A DNA stretch of 64,000 nt from an uncultured Oscillospiraceae bacterium (GTDB taxonomy: Bacteria; Bacillota; Clostridia; Oscillospirales; Oscillospiraceae). The notes below the pieces were generated by a model. The model saw nothing but the letters and a program-made list of their open reading frames with translations, did no database searches and was not told the origin of the DNA. Made by a program: the position numbers and the translations under genes. This document shows, piece after piece, positions 8,673 to 17,791 of this stretch; positions within the stretch are counted from its first letter, which is position 1; every line of letters starts with the position of its first letter. Where the stretch lies: the NCBI GenBank assembly GCA_944387065.1, contig CALXDM010000002.1, positions 264,163-328,162 on the forward strand, written 5' to 3'.

Positions 8673-9833
8673 TCACCGCCGCTGCCCCGCTTGGAGGATG
8701 GCCAGCACGTCCCGGGCCGCGGCGCGCAGGTCGGCCACGGCCGGGGCGAACACCCCCAGGCGGCCCAGGTTGAGCAGCACCAGCAGCAGGATGGGCCCCA
8801 CGATCATCCCCAGCACGCCCCCCAGGCGCATCCCGGCATAGATGCCCACCAGGGACAGGATGGGGGGCAGACCAGTCTGGTCGCCCAGGATCTTGGGCTC
8901 CCCCAGCCGGCGGAACAGAGCGATGGCCCCCCAGATCACCATCAGCTGGCCCGCATGGGCATAGCTGCCCAGGATCAGATCCACCGCTGCCCAGGGCACC
9001 ATGACGGTGCCCGCCCCGATAATGGGGATGAAGTCCAGCACCGCGAGGAGGACCGCCAACAGCAACCCATAGGGCTGGCCGATGAGCACAAACCCCACTG
9101 CCAAGATCAGGAACACCACCAGGGAGAGCAGCAGCTGGCTCTTCAGATATCCTCCAAAGGCCTGTACGAACAACTGCTTCACCGTGGCGCCGAAGGCCCG
9201 GGTGTCCGCGGGCACCTGGTCGGTAACCAGAAAGCGCAGGCGGGGATAGTCGGCGGTGATGAGGTAGCTGGCCATGATGAATACCACCGTGCTCACCGCA
9301 AAAGCGGTCACATCGGACACCAGGGCAGGGGCTTGCCCGGCCAGGGAGGCCACCCAGCCGGCCACATCCAAGCTCTCCAGCCAGTTGCCCAGGCTGTCCA
9401 TCAGCCCTTCCCCAGTGGACAGCAGCCCCCGGGGCAGCAGGTCTTGAAAGCGGCTGAACCAGTCCGCCAGCGCGTCCGCCGTGCTGTCCATGGCGGCCAG
9501 CAGCGACGGCCAGTTGTCCAGCAGAGAGCGGATCTGCCCCACCGCCATGACGCCCAGCCCGTACAGCACCCCGCCCAGGGCGCAGAAGATCAGCACGATC
9601 AGCACCAGGGAGATCGCCTTGCGGGAGACGGACAGGCGCCGGTGCAGCCAGCGCACCGGGGGATTGAGCAGCCAGGCCGCCATCAGCGCCAGCACGAAGG
9701 GGCCCAGCAGCCCCAGCAGAAAGGGCCCCACATGGCGCAGCAACAGCCAGGCGGCCACCACCAATCCTCCCCGGATTCCCAAGCGCACCCACAGCGCCCC
9801 CCGGGCCCGCCAGTCCAGCGGCTGCTGTTGCAT
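8673..9833 (-). CDS. AI-2E family transporter (YtvI/PerM-like)
   Basis: A 386-residue membrane protein with the fold order of the AI-2E exporter/YtvI/PerM family: two N-terminal helices (LLGLLGPFVLALMAAWLLNP), a third helix, a long amphipathic region with Trp-rich segments (about 95-165), then four to five helices including the conserved region LDFIPIIGAGTVMVPWA and a terminal pair. Members include sporulation protein YtvI and transporters linked to autoinducer-2 or ion export; the substrate here is unknown. Start ATG 9833 follows GGGGGG. It follows the AEC transporter gene by 38 bases and probably shares its transcript. Confidence 0.88.
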   Translation of the reverse strand: MQQQPLDWRARGALWVRLGIRGGLVVAAWLLLRHVGPFLLGLLGPFVLALMAAWLLNPPVRWLHRRLSVSRKAISLVLIVLIFCALGGVLYGLGVMAVGQIRSLLDNWPSLLAAMDSTADALADWFSRFQDLLPRGLLSTGEGLMDSLGNWLESLDVAGWVASLAGQAPALVSDVTAFAVSTVVFIMASYLITADYPRLRFLVTDQVPADTRAFGATVKQLFVQAFGGYLKSQLLLSLVVFLILAVGFVLIGQPYGLLLAVLLAVLDFIPIIGAGTVMVPWAAVDLILGSYAHAGQLMVIWGAIALFRRLGEPKILGDQTGLPPILSLVGIYAGMRLGGVLGMIVGPILLLVLLNLGRLGVFAPAVADLRAAARDVLAILQAGQRR

Positions 9834-9871
9834 CTCAATCCCCCCTCTCTTGCCTGTGCCCTTCCCGCCGC

Positions 9872-10804
9872 TTACCCACCGGCCAACTGGCCGGCCAGCA
9901 CCGCCACCACGGGCAGGGTGAGGATGCTCAGCAAATTGGACAGGGCCACCAGCCGGGCGGCCAAGGCGGTGTCCTGCCCGGCCAACTGGCACATCAGCCC
10001 GGCGGCCCCCGCCACCGGGCATCCGGCCAGGATGGCCACGGCCTGATAGGTCACCGCGTCCAGCCGGAAGGGCAGCAACACCAGCATGGTCAGCACCGGC
10101 ACCGCCAACAGCTTGATGGCGCACACCACATACAGCGTCCTGGACCGGACCAGGGCGGGCAGGTCCACCGCCGCCATCTGCGCCCCAATGACCACCATGG
10201 CCAGCGGGGTGTTCAGGCTGCCCACATACCCCACCGCCTGGACCGCCGGCCCGGGCAAGGGCACGGCCAAGGCGAATAGGAGCACGGCGGCGGCAAACCC
10301 AACCACCCCGGGGTTGAGCAGCATCTTCCGGGGGGAGATCTGGGCCCGCCCCCCCATCAGCCAGGCCCCGTGGGACCAGATGCTGATGTTGAACACCGCC
10401 ATGCACGTCACCGTGGCCAGCATGCCCCCGCTGCCCAGCACCGCCAGGATCAGCGGCACCCCCATGAAGCTGGTGTTGCCATAGATCGCGGCAAAGCGCA
10501 GCACTCCCCGCTCCTGTTGGAGAGCGCGGCGGAAGCACAGTTGGAGCAGCGCCATATTCAGCAGGTAGGTGCCCACCAGCACCCCGCCGGCGACCAAAAG
10601 CTGGCGCACCGTGGCGGCATTGCGCTGCTGGCCCAGGAAAGTGTCGATCATGATGGCCGGGGTGACCACATACAGCAGCAGAAAGGACAGCTGGGACAGG
10701 GTCTGCCCCGACAGCAGCCCCCGCCGCCCCAGAAAGAACCCCACCCCCATGAGCAGGAACAGGGTGAGCACGCTGCCCCCCACCACCTGGGCACTGTCCA
10801 GCAT
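9872..10804 (-). CDS. AEC (auxin efflux carrier) family transporter
   Basis: About 310 residues with ten hydrophobic segments in two sets of five, as in the AEC/PIN-like family of organic acid or amino acid transporters. Typical features are the N-terminal FLLMGVGFFLGRRGLL, LSFLLLYVVTPAIM, and the AILAGCPVAGAAG segment in the second half. Substrate unknown. The ATG at 10804 gives the usual N-terminus; GTG codons at 10816 and 10831 are in frame and the one at 10816 has a plausible GAGGTG site, so the protein may be four residues longer. Transcribed from the promoter at 10860-10888, which overlaps the divergent ABC promoter. Confidence 0.88.
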   Translation of the reverse strand: MLDSAQVVGGSVLTLFLLMGVGFFLGRRGLLSGQTLSQLSFLLLYVVTPAIMIDTFLGQQRNAATVRQLLVAGGVLVGTYLLNMALLQLCFRRALQQERGVLRFAAIYGNTSFMGVPLILAVLGSGGMLATVTCMAVFNISIWSHGAWLMGGRAQISPRKMLLNPGVVGFAAAVLLFALAVPLPGPAVQAVGYVGSLNTPLAMVVIGAQMAAVDLPALVRSRTLYVVCAIKLLAVPVLTMLVLLPFRLDAVTYQAVAILAGCPVAGAAGLMCQLAGQDTALAARLVALSNLLSILTLPVVAVLAGQLAGG

Positions 10805-10859
10805 TTGCCCCCACACGGCCGTGCACCTCACCTTCCCCGCAAACTCTCATATGCTGTGT

Positions 10860-10888
10860 ATTATACCGCCCCGGCGCCGGATTGACAA
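10860..10888 (-). promoter_or_regulatory. Promoter of the AEC/AI-2E transporter pair
   Basis: -35 TTGTCA (10883-10888), 17-base spacer, perfect -10 TATAAT (10860-10865) on the minus strand. Its -35 box shares five bases with the -35 box of the plus-strand ABC promoter. Confidence 0.75.
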
Positions 10889-10910
10889 CCCCGGATGGGC
10901 GGGTTATACT
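10882..10910 (+). promoter_or_regulatory. Promoter of the ABC exporter gene
   Basis: Consensus -35 TTGACA (10882-10887), 17-base spacer, -10 TATACT (10905-10910), followed by the AAAGGAGG ribosome site and ATG at 10952. Confidence 0.85.
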
Positions 10911-10951
10911 AAAATCTCGCCCGTTTGGCGCGGGCAAAGGAGGTTTCCCCC

Positions 10952-12721
10952 ATGCATGAACGATTTCGCCGTGGCCATCTGGCCATCTTCCTATCCTACT
11001 ACAAACCCCATCTGGGCCTGTTTCTGCTGGACATGGCCTGCGCTCTTGGCATCTCCCTGGTGGACCTGGCCTTCCCCTATGTCTCCCGCCTGGCCCTGAA
11101 CCAGCTGTTGCCCCAGCGGATGTTCACCGCCTTCTTCTCTGTCATGGCCATCCTGCTGGCCGCCTATGGCCTGCGGGCGGGAATGCAGTTTGTGGTCACC
11201 TACTGGGGGCACATGATGGGCGTGCGCATCGAGGCGGACATCCGCCGGGACCTGTTCTCCCATATGCAGGACCTGTCCTTCTCCTTCTACGACCGCAACC
11301 GCACCGGCCAGCTGATGAGCCGGGCCACCAACGACCTGTTTGAGATCACCGAGCTGGCCCACCACGGGCCGGAGGACCTGTTCATCTCGCTGGTCACTCT
11401 GGGGGGCGCCTTCGCGCTGATGTGCACCATCCAATGGAAGCTGGCCCTGATCGTCTTTGCGGTGGTACCCATCTTCGTGGTGTTCACCGTCTTCCAGCGC
11501 CGGAAGATGGTGGGGGCCTCCCTCCAGGTCAAGCAGAACATGGCGGGTATCAACGGCCAGCTGGAGGCGGCCATCTCCGGGATGCGCACGGCCAAGGCCT
11601 TTGCCAACGAGGAGCGGGAGGGAGAGAAGTTCCGCGCCTCCAACGACCGGTTCCGGGGGGCCAAACGGGGCTACTACCGGGCCATGGCCGGCTACATGGC
11701 TGGGCTAGAGTTCGCCCTGCCGGTGATGAACGTGCTGACCATCGCCGCCGGCGGCTTCTTCATCCTGCGTGGCGAGATGGATTTGGTGGATCTGGTCACC
11801 TTCTCGCTGTATATCTCCACCTTCCTCACCCCGGTGCGCAAGCTGGCCGCCTTTGTGGAGCAATTCCTCAACGGCATGGCGGGCTTCAAGCGCTTTGTGG
11901 AGCTGATGCGGGTGGAGCCCGAGGTGCGCGACGCCCCCGACGCCCGGGAGATGGGCACCGCCCGGGGGGAGATCCGGGTGGAGGACGTGAGCTTCTCCTA
12001 CCGGGGCGGCGAGCCGGTACTGCGCCACATCAACCTGCACGTTCCCCCCGGGGAGACGGTGGCGGTGGTGGGCCCCTCGGGGGGCGGCAAGTCCACCCTG
12101 TGCCAGCTCATCCCCCGGTTCTACGACGTCACCGACGGTCGGGTGCTGGTGGACGGGGTGGACGTGCGACAGCTCACCCAGCGCTCCCTGCGCCGGAACA
12201 TCGGCATCGTCCAGCAGGACGTGTTCCTCTTTGCCGGCACCATCCTAGACAACATCCGCTATGGCCGGCCGGACGCCACTGAGGAGGAGGTGGTGGAGGC
12301 AGCCCGGCGGGCGGAGATCTACCAGGATATCATGGACCTGCCCGACGGCTTTCAAACCTATGTGGGCGAGCGGGGGGTCATGCTATCCGGAGGTCAGAAG
12401 CAGCGGGTGTCCATCGCCCGCATCTTCCTGAAGAACCCACCCATCCTCATTCTGGACGAGGCCACCTCCGCCCTGGACTCGGTGACCGAGGCCCGCATCC
12501 AGTCCGCCTTTGAGGAGCTGGCCCGGGGCCGCACCACCCTGGTCATCGCCCACCGGCTATCCACCGTGCGCAACGCCCATCGCATCCTGGTTATCGACGA
12601 GCATCGCATCGTGGAGGAAGGCACCCACGAGCAGCTGTTGGCTGCCGGCGGGGCGTATGCCCGGCTATACCAGGCCCAGCAGGGGGAACATGGGGATGGG
12701 GAAACACAAGCGACTCAATAA
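10952..12721 (+). CDS. ABC transporter, fused membrane and ATPase half-exporter
   Basis: 589 residues, a type IV (MsbA-like) half-transporter that should act as a dimer. Residues 1-320 hold six membrane helices; the ATPase domain follows with Walker A GPSGGGKST, Q-loop, signature LSGGQKQR, Walker B ILILDEATSALD and H-loop IAHRLSTV, all intact. It probably exports a lipid, peptide or drug. The start at 10952 follows AAAGGAGG by eight bases; an in-frame upstream ATG/GTG region precedes this ribosome site and was not used. The ylmH gene follows after 42 bases. Confidence 0.95.
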   Translation: MHERFRRGHLAIFLSYYKPHLGLFLLDMACALGISLVDLAFPYVSRLALNQLLPQRMFTAFFSVMAILLAAYGLRAGMQFVVTYWGHMMGVRIEADIRRDLFSHMQDLSFSFYDRNRTGQLMSRATNDLFEITELAHHGPEDLFISLVTLGGAFALMCTIQWKLALIVFAVVPIFVVFTVFQRRKMVGASLQVKQNMAGINGQLEAAISGMRTAKAFANEEREGEKFRASNDRFRGAKRGYYRAMAGYMAGLEFALPVMNVLTIAAGGFFILRGEMDLVDLVTFSLYISTFLTPVRKLAAFVEQFLNGMAGFKRFVELMRVEPEVRDAPDAREMGTARGEIRVEDVSFSYRGGEPVLRHINLHVPPGETVAVVGPSGGGKSTLCQLIPRFYDVTDGRVLVDGVDVRQLTQRSLRRNIGIVQQDVFLFAGTILDNIRYGRPDATEEEVVEAARRAEIYQDIMDLPDGFQTYVGERGVMLSGGQKQRVSIARIFLKNPPILILDEATSALDSVTEARIQSAFEELARGRTTLVIAHRLSTVRNAHRILVIDEHRIVEEGTHEQLLAAGGAYARLYQAQQGEHGDGETQATQ

Positions 12722-12763
12722 GTCCCCGGAGACTGCCCGGCCTTTGGAAGGGGGGGTGTGGAG

Positions 12764-13555
12764 ATGAACAAGACCCAGCTGTTGGACCGCTTTGCCCAGG
12801 ACGGGGAGGAGCGAGTGGTCCTGGCCCGGGTGCTGGATCAGCTGGATCGGGCCCAGCGCCGCTCCATCCCCTGCGTCACCCAGTTCCTCTCCCCAGCCCA
12901 GCGCGCAGCGGCCGAGCCCCTGCTGGCCGCCTTGGGCCATCCCAGCCACCGCTTCTTTGGCGGGTATGAGGGGGCAGAGCGCACCGTGTGCGTCTTTCTG
13001 CCCCCTTGGCTGGAGGGAGAGGACTGGGACGCCGACGAGGAACTGGCCGCCGTGGAGGCCTCCTTCCCCCCTGGCGCGCAGCTCACCCACCGGGACCTGC
13101 TGGGCGCGTTGATGGGCATCGGCCTGACCCGGGAGAAGCTGGGGGATATCCTGATGCTGGACGGCCGGGCCCAAATCGTGGCCCTGAAGCAAGCCGCCCC
13201 CATCCTCCTGTCCCAGCTGGATCAGGCCGGCCGCTACCGGCTCCGGCTGCGCCCCCTCCCCTTGGATCAGCTCTCCCCCGCCCCAGTCCAGGTGCGCCTC
13301 ATCCATGACACCGTGGCCACCCTGCGGCTGGACGCGGTGCTGGCCTGCGGCTTCTCCCTGGCCCGGGGAAAGGCGGCCCAGCTGGTGGCCTCCGGCAAGG
13401 TGTCCGTCAACCACCGGGAGTGCGCCAAGGGGGACCGGCTGGTAGCCCAGGGGGATGTGCTCACCTGCCGGGGGTTGGGCAAGTGCGTGGTCAAAACAGT
13501 GGGCGGCCAGTCCCGGAAGGGCCGCGTCATCCTGGAACTAGAAAGGTATGTGTGA
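12764..13555 (+). CDS. ylmH: YlmH family S4-domain RNA-binding protein
   Basis: 263 residues beginning MNKTQLLDRF. Layout matches YlmH: an N-terminal alpha/beta domain (containing FFGGYEGAERTVCVFLP, about 68-84), a linker, and a C-terminal S4 RNA-binding domain (about 183-245; RLDAVLACGFSLARGKAAQL and VNHRE). In B. subtilis YlmH sits by division genes and has been tied to ribosome-associated quality control. Here it follows the ABC exporter instead. The ATG at 12764 is chosen over GTG 12758 because the AAGGGGGGG site is then about eight bases away. Two bases separate it from the next gene. Confidence 0.9.
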   Translation: MNKTQLLDRFAQDGEERVVLARVLDQLDRAQRRSIPCVTQFLSPAQRAAAEPLLAALGHPSHRFFGGYEGAERTVCVFLPPWLEGEDWDADEELAAVEASFPPGAQLTHRDLLGALMGIGLTREKLGDILMLDGRAQIVALKQAAPILLSQLDQAGRYRLRLRPLPLDQLSPAPVQVRLIHDTVATLRLDAVLACGFSLARGKAAQLVASGKVSVNHRECAKGDRLVAQGDVLTCRGLGKCVVKTVGGQSRKGRVILELERYV

Positions 13556-13557
13556 GC

Positions 13558-13773
13558 ATGGATCAGGCTAAGATCGACCGTATCAACGACTTTGCCCGCC
13601 GGGTGAAAGCGGGGGAGACCCTCACCCCCCAGGAACTGGCCGAGCGGGACGCCCTGCGCCGGGAGTATGTGGACAGCGTGAAGGCCAACCTGGTCAGTCA
13701 GCTGGAGCGCACCTACCTAGTAGAGCCGGACGGCACCCGGCATAAGCTGCCCAAAAAGCCCGGCCGCTCTTGA
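13558..13773 (+). CDS. DUF896 (YnzC-like) small protein
   Basis: 71 residues, MDQAKIDRINDFARRVKAGETL..., two amphipathic helices joined by a turn, then a basic tail. This is the DUF896/YnzC family of small cytosolic Firmicutes proteins of unknown role, usually about 75 residues. It begins two bases after the ylmH stop and is certainly cotranscribed. A strong terminator follows. Confidence 0.9.
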   Translation: MDQAKIDRINDFARRVKAGETLTPQELAERDALRREYVDSVKANLVSQLERTYLVEPDGTRHKLPKKPGRS

Positions 13774-13833
13774 AGAGAACGGCCTGGGCAAGGGCATGGG
13801 CTCCCCAGTATCACGCGGGCCCCAGCAAAGTAT

Positions 13834-13868
13834 AAAAAGGCTTCGGGCATTGTGCCCGAAGCCTTTTT
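13834..13868. terminator. Bidirectional terminator between DUF896 and cold-shock genes
   Basis: AAAAAGGCTTCGGGCA (13834-13849), three-base loop, and its full complement ending in TTTTT (13853-13868). The A-run and T-run make it work in both directions for the converging genes. Confidence 0.95.
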
Positions 13869-13880
13869 CAGATGCGGGAA

Positions 13881-14099
13881 TTACTCCTCCACCTGGGCCA
13901 CCACATTGGTAGCGCGCACGCCCTTGGCCCCACGGGGATCGGGCTCGGTCTCGAAGGTGACCTTCTGCCCCTCCAGCAGCTTCTTGTAACCCTCGGCCAC
14001 GATGGCGGAGAAGTGGACGAACACGTCCTCGCTGCCGTCGTCGGGGGTGATGAAGCCGTAGCCCTTCTCAGCGTTGAACCATTTCACAGTGCCAGTCAT
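13881..14099 (-). CDS. Cold-shock protein (CspA family)
   Basis: 72 residues, a single cold-shock OB fold with RNP1 (KGYGFIT) and RNP2 (VFVHFSAI) intact. It binds single-stranded RNA and melts secondary structure. The start at 14099 follows AGGAGG. The consensus promoter at 14211-14239 implies a transcript start near 14204 and so an untranslated leader of about 105 nt, as in cold-inducible csp genes. The open frame continues upstream through this leader but has no ribosome site. Confidence 0.97.
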   Translation of the reverse strand: MTGTVKWFNAEKGYGFITPDDGSEDVFVHFSAIVAEGYKKLLEGQKVTFETEPDPRGAKGVRATNVVAQVEE

Positions 14100-14210
14100 T
14101 TGAATGCCTCCTAAGAGAGATAGATTGGAGTTTTGAAGCGGAATAGAAAAGCCCGTCCTCTCATGTACGAGGCCGGGCATTGCGGTTCATACACTCAAAA
14201 CATCGTTTTG

Positions 14211-14239
14211 ATTATAGCACCCTTCCCCCCACCTGTCAA
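14211..14239 (-). promoter_or_regulatory. Consensus promoter of the cold-shock gene
   Basis: Minus-strand TTGACA (14234-14239), 17-base spacer, TATAAT (14211-14216): both boxes and spacing match the vegetative consensus exactly, expected for a very highly expressed gene. Confidence 0.92.
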
Positions 14240-14280
14240 CTGTTTTTCCAAGGGTTTCCCGAAAATCCCACCGCTGCCCC

Positions 14281-15045
14281 CTACGCGAGACCGAACAGCC
14301 GCTTGCCGTTGTCCAGGGTGATCCGGGCGCACTCCTCCGGAGTGACTCCCTTGATCTGGGCCAGCCGCCGGCAGGTATGGGACACCAGGCTGGAGTCGCA
14401 CCGCCGTCCCCGGCAGGGCTCCGGGGCCATATAGGGGCTGTCGGTCTCGATCAGGATGTGTTCCAACCCTACCGCCTGGGCCGCTTCCACCGCCCGGCGG
14501 GCATTGGCATAGGTGAGCACCCCGGTGAAGGAGATCATCCAGCCCCGGTCCACCAGCTCCCGGGCCATCTGGGCACTGCCGGAAAAGCAGTGGAACACAC
14601 CGGTGACCTGGGGATACTCCCCCACGATGGCCAGGCAGTCCCCATGGGCGTCCCGGTCGTGGACGATGGCGGGCAGGCCAAGCTCCCCAGCCAGCTCCAG
14701 CTGGCGGCGGAACACCTCCTGCTGCAGATCCCGGGGCGGGTTGTCCTTCCAGTAGTAGTCCAGGCCGATCTCTCCGATGGCCCGCACCTTGGGGTGGGCG
14801 GCCAGCTGGCGCAGTTCCGACAGCCAGCCCTCCTCCCAATCCCCGCAGTCCTCCGGGTGGACGCCCACGGCGGCATGCAGGAAGGGATAGCGCTCAGCCA
14901 GGGCGATGGCCGTCCGGCTGGAGGACAGGTCGCAGCCGGGGTTGAGCACCAACGACACTCCCTGGCCGGGCAACCCGGAGAGCACCTGATCCCGGTCGGC
15001 GTCAAATTTCTTTGAATCGTAGTGGGCGTGGGTGTCAAAAAGCAT
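14281..15045 (-). CDS. tatD: TatD family metal-dependent hydrolase/DNase
   Basis: 254 residues with the TatD/YcfH TIM-barrel signature: metal site DTHAHYD at the N-terminus, GEIGLDYYW, VHDRDAH, HCFSG and ETDSPYMAPEP. Members are Mg-dependent 3'-5' exonucleases or deacylases; the exact substrate cannot be read. The start at 15045 follows AGAGGAGG. It is the last gene of the long minus-strand train; no terminator is obvious before the cold-shock promoter. Confidence 0.93.
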   Translation of the reverse strand: MLFDTHAHYDSKKFDADRDQVLSGLPGQGVSLVLNPGCDLSSSRTAIALAERYPFLHAAVGVHPEDCGDWEEGWLSELRQLAAHPKVRAIGEIGLDYYWKDNPPRDLQQEVFRRQLELAGELGLPAIVHDRDAHGDCLAIVGEYPQVTGVFHCFSGSAQMARELVDRGWMISFTGVLTYANARRAVEAAQAVGLEHILIETDSPYMAPEPCRGRRCDSSLVSHTCRRLAQIKGVTPEECARITLDNGKRLFGLA

Positions 15046-15101
15046 GGGATTGCCTCCTCTTATCGCCTTGGGCCGGCCCATCCCCCCTTGAGCCAAGGCG
15101 G

Positions 15102-15764
15102 TTACTCAGCCAAGGGGGCGCTAAAGCGAATCTCATACAGGTCACCGGTGCTGCCGTCGGAATAATACTCCAGGAAGGCCACCGAGAAGGTGGAGCTGCT
15201 CTCGGGCACCTGGTAGAGCAGAATGCCGGTGCGCTCCTCCCGGATGGGAAACTCCCACTCTATCGGCAGCTGCTGCTCAGACAGGTTGTACCGCTCGGTG
15301 GAACCGTCCTCCAGCCCCCGCTCCCCGTATAGGGGGAATGCCCAGGCATCCTCGGATGTCTCCCCCTCCTGGGGATCCCACCAGATCTCAAAATCGGTGT
15401 TGAACATGGGCTGGGTGTAGTTGGTGTAGTTGTACAGGGTCACCTCGGCCACCAGCAGCTTCTGTCCCGCTTCCGGGGTCACTCCGTCAAACTCATAGCA
15501 GGTGTAGGCCTCGTCCACGCGGATATCGAAGAACTGAGTGCGCAGAGTTTCCCCCAGATAGCCTATGGCGTAACCCTCGTCATCCGGGGTAACGACGGCG
15601 TCCGACTCGTCGGGTCCCTCTGTGCGCTCCGGGTCAGGCTGGGCCTCGCTGCCTGCCGGAGCCTCCTCCGGCGGGTCAAAGTTGAACGGGGGCTCAAAGC
15701 TCCCAGTGCATCCGGCCAGGGACAGCAGCAGGGCTGCCAGCAGGCAGGTGACAATTCGTTTCAT
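15102..15764 (-). CDS. Lipoprotein with DUF4352/DUF5067-like immunoglobulin-type domain
   Basis: 220 residues with a signal peptide ending in the lipobox LAGC (Cys19), an acidic Pro/Glu linker (about 25-65), and a beta-rich domain (about 70-220) whose pattern (LLVAEVTLYNYTNYTQPM) resembles the Telokin-like DUF4352/DUF5067 domains of secreted Firmicutes lipoproteins. Function unknown, anchored outside the membrane. GGAGG precedes the ATG. It lies between metG and tatD. Confidence 0.8.
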   Translation of the reverse strand: MKRIVTCLLAALLLSLAGCTGSFEPPFNFDPPEEAPAGSEAQPDPERTEGPDESDAVVTPDDEGYAIGYLGETLRTQFFDIRVDEAYTCYEFDGVTPEAGQKLLVAEVTLYNYTNYTQPMFNTDFEIWWDPQEGETSEDAWAFPLYGERGLEDGSTERYNLSEQQLPIEWEFPIREERTGILLYQVPESSSTFSVAFLEYYSDGSTGDLYEIRFSAPLAE

Positions 15765-15808
15765 CTTTTTCCTCCCTTATATTCCCACACTCTCGGCCCA
15801 CGGCCGTC

Positions 15809-17791
15809 TCAGCACAGCTTGGCGCCGGCGGGGATGGCGTCGTCCACCATGATCAGGTTCAGTCGCTCCTCCCCCCCCTGGGTGTGCACCGCGGAGATGA
15901 GCATCCCGTTGGACTCCAGGCCCATCATCTTCCGGGGGGGCAGGTTGACAATGGCCACCAGGGTCTTCCCCACCAACTGCTCGGGCTGGTAGTACTTGGC
16001 GATCCCCGAGAGGATCTGCCGGTCGGTGCCGGTGCCGTCGTCCAGGGTGAAGCACAGCAGCTTCTCCGACTTCTTCACCCGCTGGCAGTCCTTGACCTTC
16101 ACCGCCCGGAAGTCGGAACGGCAGAAGGTGTCGAAATCCACCGGCTGGGTAAGCTGAGGCTCTACCTCCACAGCGGGCTCCCCGCTGCTCTGGGTGGCCT
16201 GTTCCGCTTTCTCCAGTTCGGCCAGGGCCTGCTCCACATCCACCCGGGGAAAGAGGTTCTCCCCTTTGGCTACCACCGCCGTCTCGCTCAACCCGCCCCA
16301 GGCCCCGGCGCTGTCCCAGGTGCGCTGCTGAGGGGGGGCGCCGATCTGGTCAAAGAGCTTGTCCATGCTCTGGGGCATGAAGGGGGTGAGCAGAATGCCA
16401 CACAGGCGGGTGGCCTCCAACAGGTTGTACAGCACATGGGCCAGCCGGTGGGCGCTGCCAGGCAGCTCCTTGGCCAGGGCCCAGGGCATGGTCTCGTCAA
16501 TATACTTGTTAGCCCGCTGGATTAGGGCGAACACCTCCTCCAGCGCCCGGTGGGGGGCATAGGCGTCCATGGCCTGGCGGTAGCGCTCACGCAGGCCGGC
16601 GGCCTGCTCCCGCAGCTGCCGGTCCCACGGCTGGGGCTGCTCCCACTCCCGGCATCCCCCGGGCAGGGCCCCGCCAAAGTACTTGCCCGCCATGGCGGTG
16701 GTGCGGCTGACCAGGTTGCCCAGGTCATTGGCCAGGTCGGTGTTGATGGTTTGGATGAGCAGTTCGTTGGAGAAGCTGCCGTCCGCGCCGAAGGGGAAGG
16801 TGCGCATGAGGAAGAAGCGCAGCGCGTCCACCCCAAAACGCTCAGCCAGCAGGTAGGGATCCACCACATTGCCCTTGGACTTGGACATCTTGCCCCCGTC
16901 CAGCAGCAGCCAGCCGTGGCCAAACACCTTTTTGGGCACCGGCTCACCCAGGCTCATGAGCATGGCCGGCCAGATGATGGCGTGGAATCGGACGATCTCC
17001 TTGCCCACGATGTTCACCCCAGGCCACCAGCCCTGATCGTAGTCGTGGTAGCGGTCGTTTCCGTAGCCCAGGGCGGTGATATAGTTGGACAGCGCGTCCA
17101 CCCACACATACACCACATGGCCCGGATCAAAGTCCACCGGAATGCCCCAGGTGAAGCTGGTGCGGGAGACGCACAGATCCTCCAACCCCGGGTCCAGGAA
17201 GTTCTTGACCATCTCGTTGACCCGGCTGCGAGGCTCCAGGAAATCGGTGTGCTCCAGCAGGTCCCGCACCCGGTCGGCGTACTTGGACAGGCGGAAGAAG
17301 TAGGCCTCCTCCTGAGCGTCGGCCACGGGGCGGCCGCAGTCGGGGCAGCAGCCGTCCTTGAGCTGGCTGTCCGTCCAAAAACTCTCACAGGGCTTGCAAT
17401 ACTTGCCCCGGTACACCCCTTTGTAGATGTCCCCGTTGTCGTGCATCTTCCGGAAGATATACTGGATGGACTGCACATGGTAGTCGTCGGTGGTGCGAAT
17501 GAAGCGATCGTTGGAGATGTTCATCAGCTTCCACAGCTCCCGTACCCCTCGGGGCCCCTCTACGATCCGATCCACAAATTCCTTGGGGGTGAGCCCGGCC
17601 TGCCGGGCCTTGTCCTCGATCTTTTGGCCGTGCTCGTCGGTGCCGGTGAGGAAGAGCACCTGCTCCCCCTTCAGCCGGTGGTAGCGGGCAATGGCGTCGG
17701 TGGCCACCGTGCAGTAGGTGTGTCCGATGTGCAGCTTGTCAGACGGGTAATAGATGGGGGTGGTCACATAAAACTTGCCGGTCTCACTCAT
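15809..17791 (-). CDS. metG: Methionyl-tRNA synthetase
   Basis: 660 residues, the usual length for Firmicutes MetRS carrying the C-terminal tRNA-binding domain. HIGH motif as LHIGHTY near residue 20, a zinc knuckle with CKPC and CPDC (about 130-155), KMSKSKGN near 303, anticodon-binding domain, and a C-terminal EMAP/Trbp111-like OB fold (about 558-660, ending with the conserved AIPAGAKLC-type tail). Charges tRNA-Met in the cytosol. Its start overlaps the stop of the upstream membrane gene by eight bases. Confidence 0.98.
   Translation of the reverse strand: MSETGKFYVTTPIYYPSDKLHIGHTYCTVATDAIARYHRLKGEQVLFLTGTDEHGQKIEDKARQAGLTPKEFVDRIVEGPRGVRELWKLMNISNDRFIRTTDDYHVQSIQYIFRKMHDNGDIYKGVYRGKYCKPCESFWTDSQLKDGCCPDCGRPVADAQEEAYFFRLSKYADRVRDLLEHTDFLEPRSRVNEMVKNFLDPGLEDLCVSRTSFTWGIPVDFDPGHVVYVWVDALSNYITALGYGNDRYHDYDQGWWPGVNIVGKEIVRFHAIIWPAMLMSLGEPVPKKVFGHGWLLLDGGKMSKSKGNVVDPYLLAERFGVDALRFFLMRTFPFGADGSFSNELLIQTINTDLANDLGNLVSRTTAMAGKYFGGALPGGCREWEQPQPWDRQLREQAAGLRERYRQAMDAYAPHRALEEVFALIQRANKYIDETMPWALAKELPGSAHRLAHVLYNLLEATRLCGILLTPFMPQSMDKLFDQIGAPPQQRTWDSAGAWGGLSETAVVAKGENLFPRVDVEQALAELEKAEQATQSSGEPAVEVEPQLTQPVDFDTFCRSDFRAVKVKDCQRVKKSEKLLCFTLDDGTGTDRQILSGIAKYYQPEQLVGKTLVAIVNLPPRKMMGLESNGMLISAVHTQGGEERLNLIMVDDAIPAGAKLC

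Noticed and set aside
14100..14210. N-terminal extension of the cold-shock protein
   Set aside because: The frame is open through the leader, but the AGGAGG site and family start are at 14099; the region is the untranslated leader.
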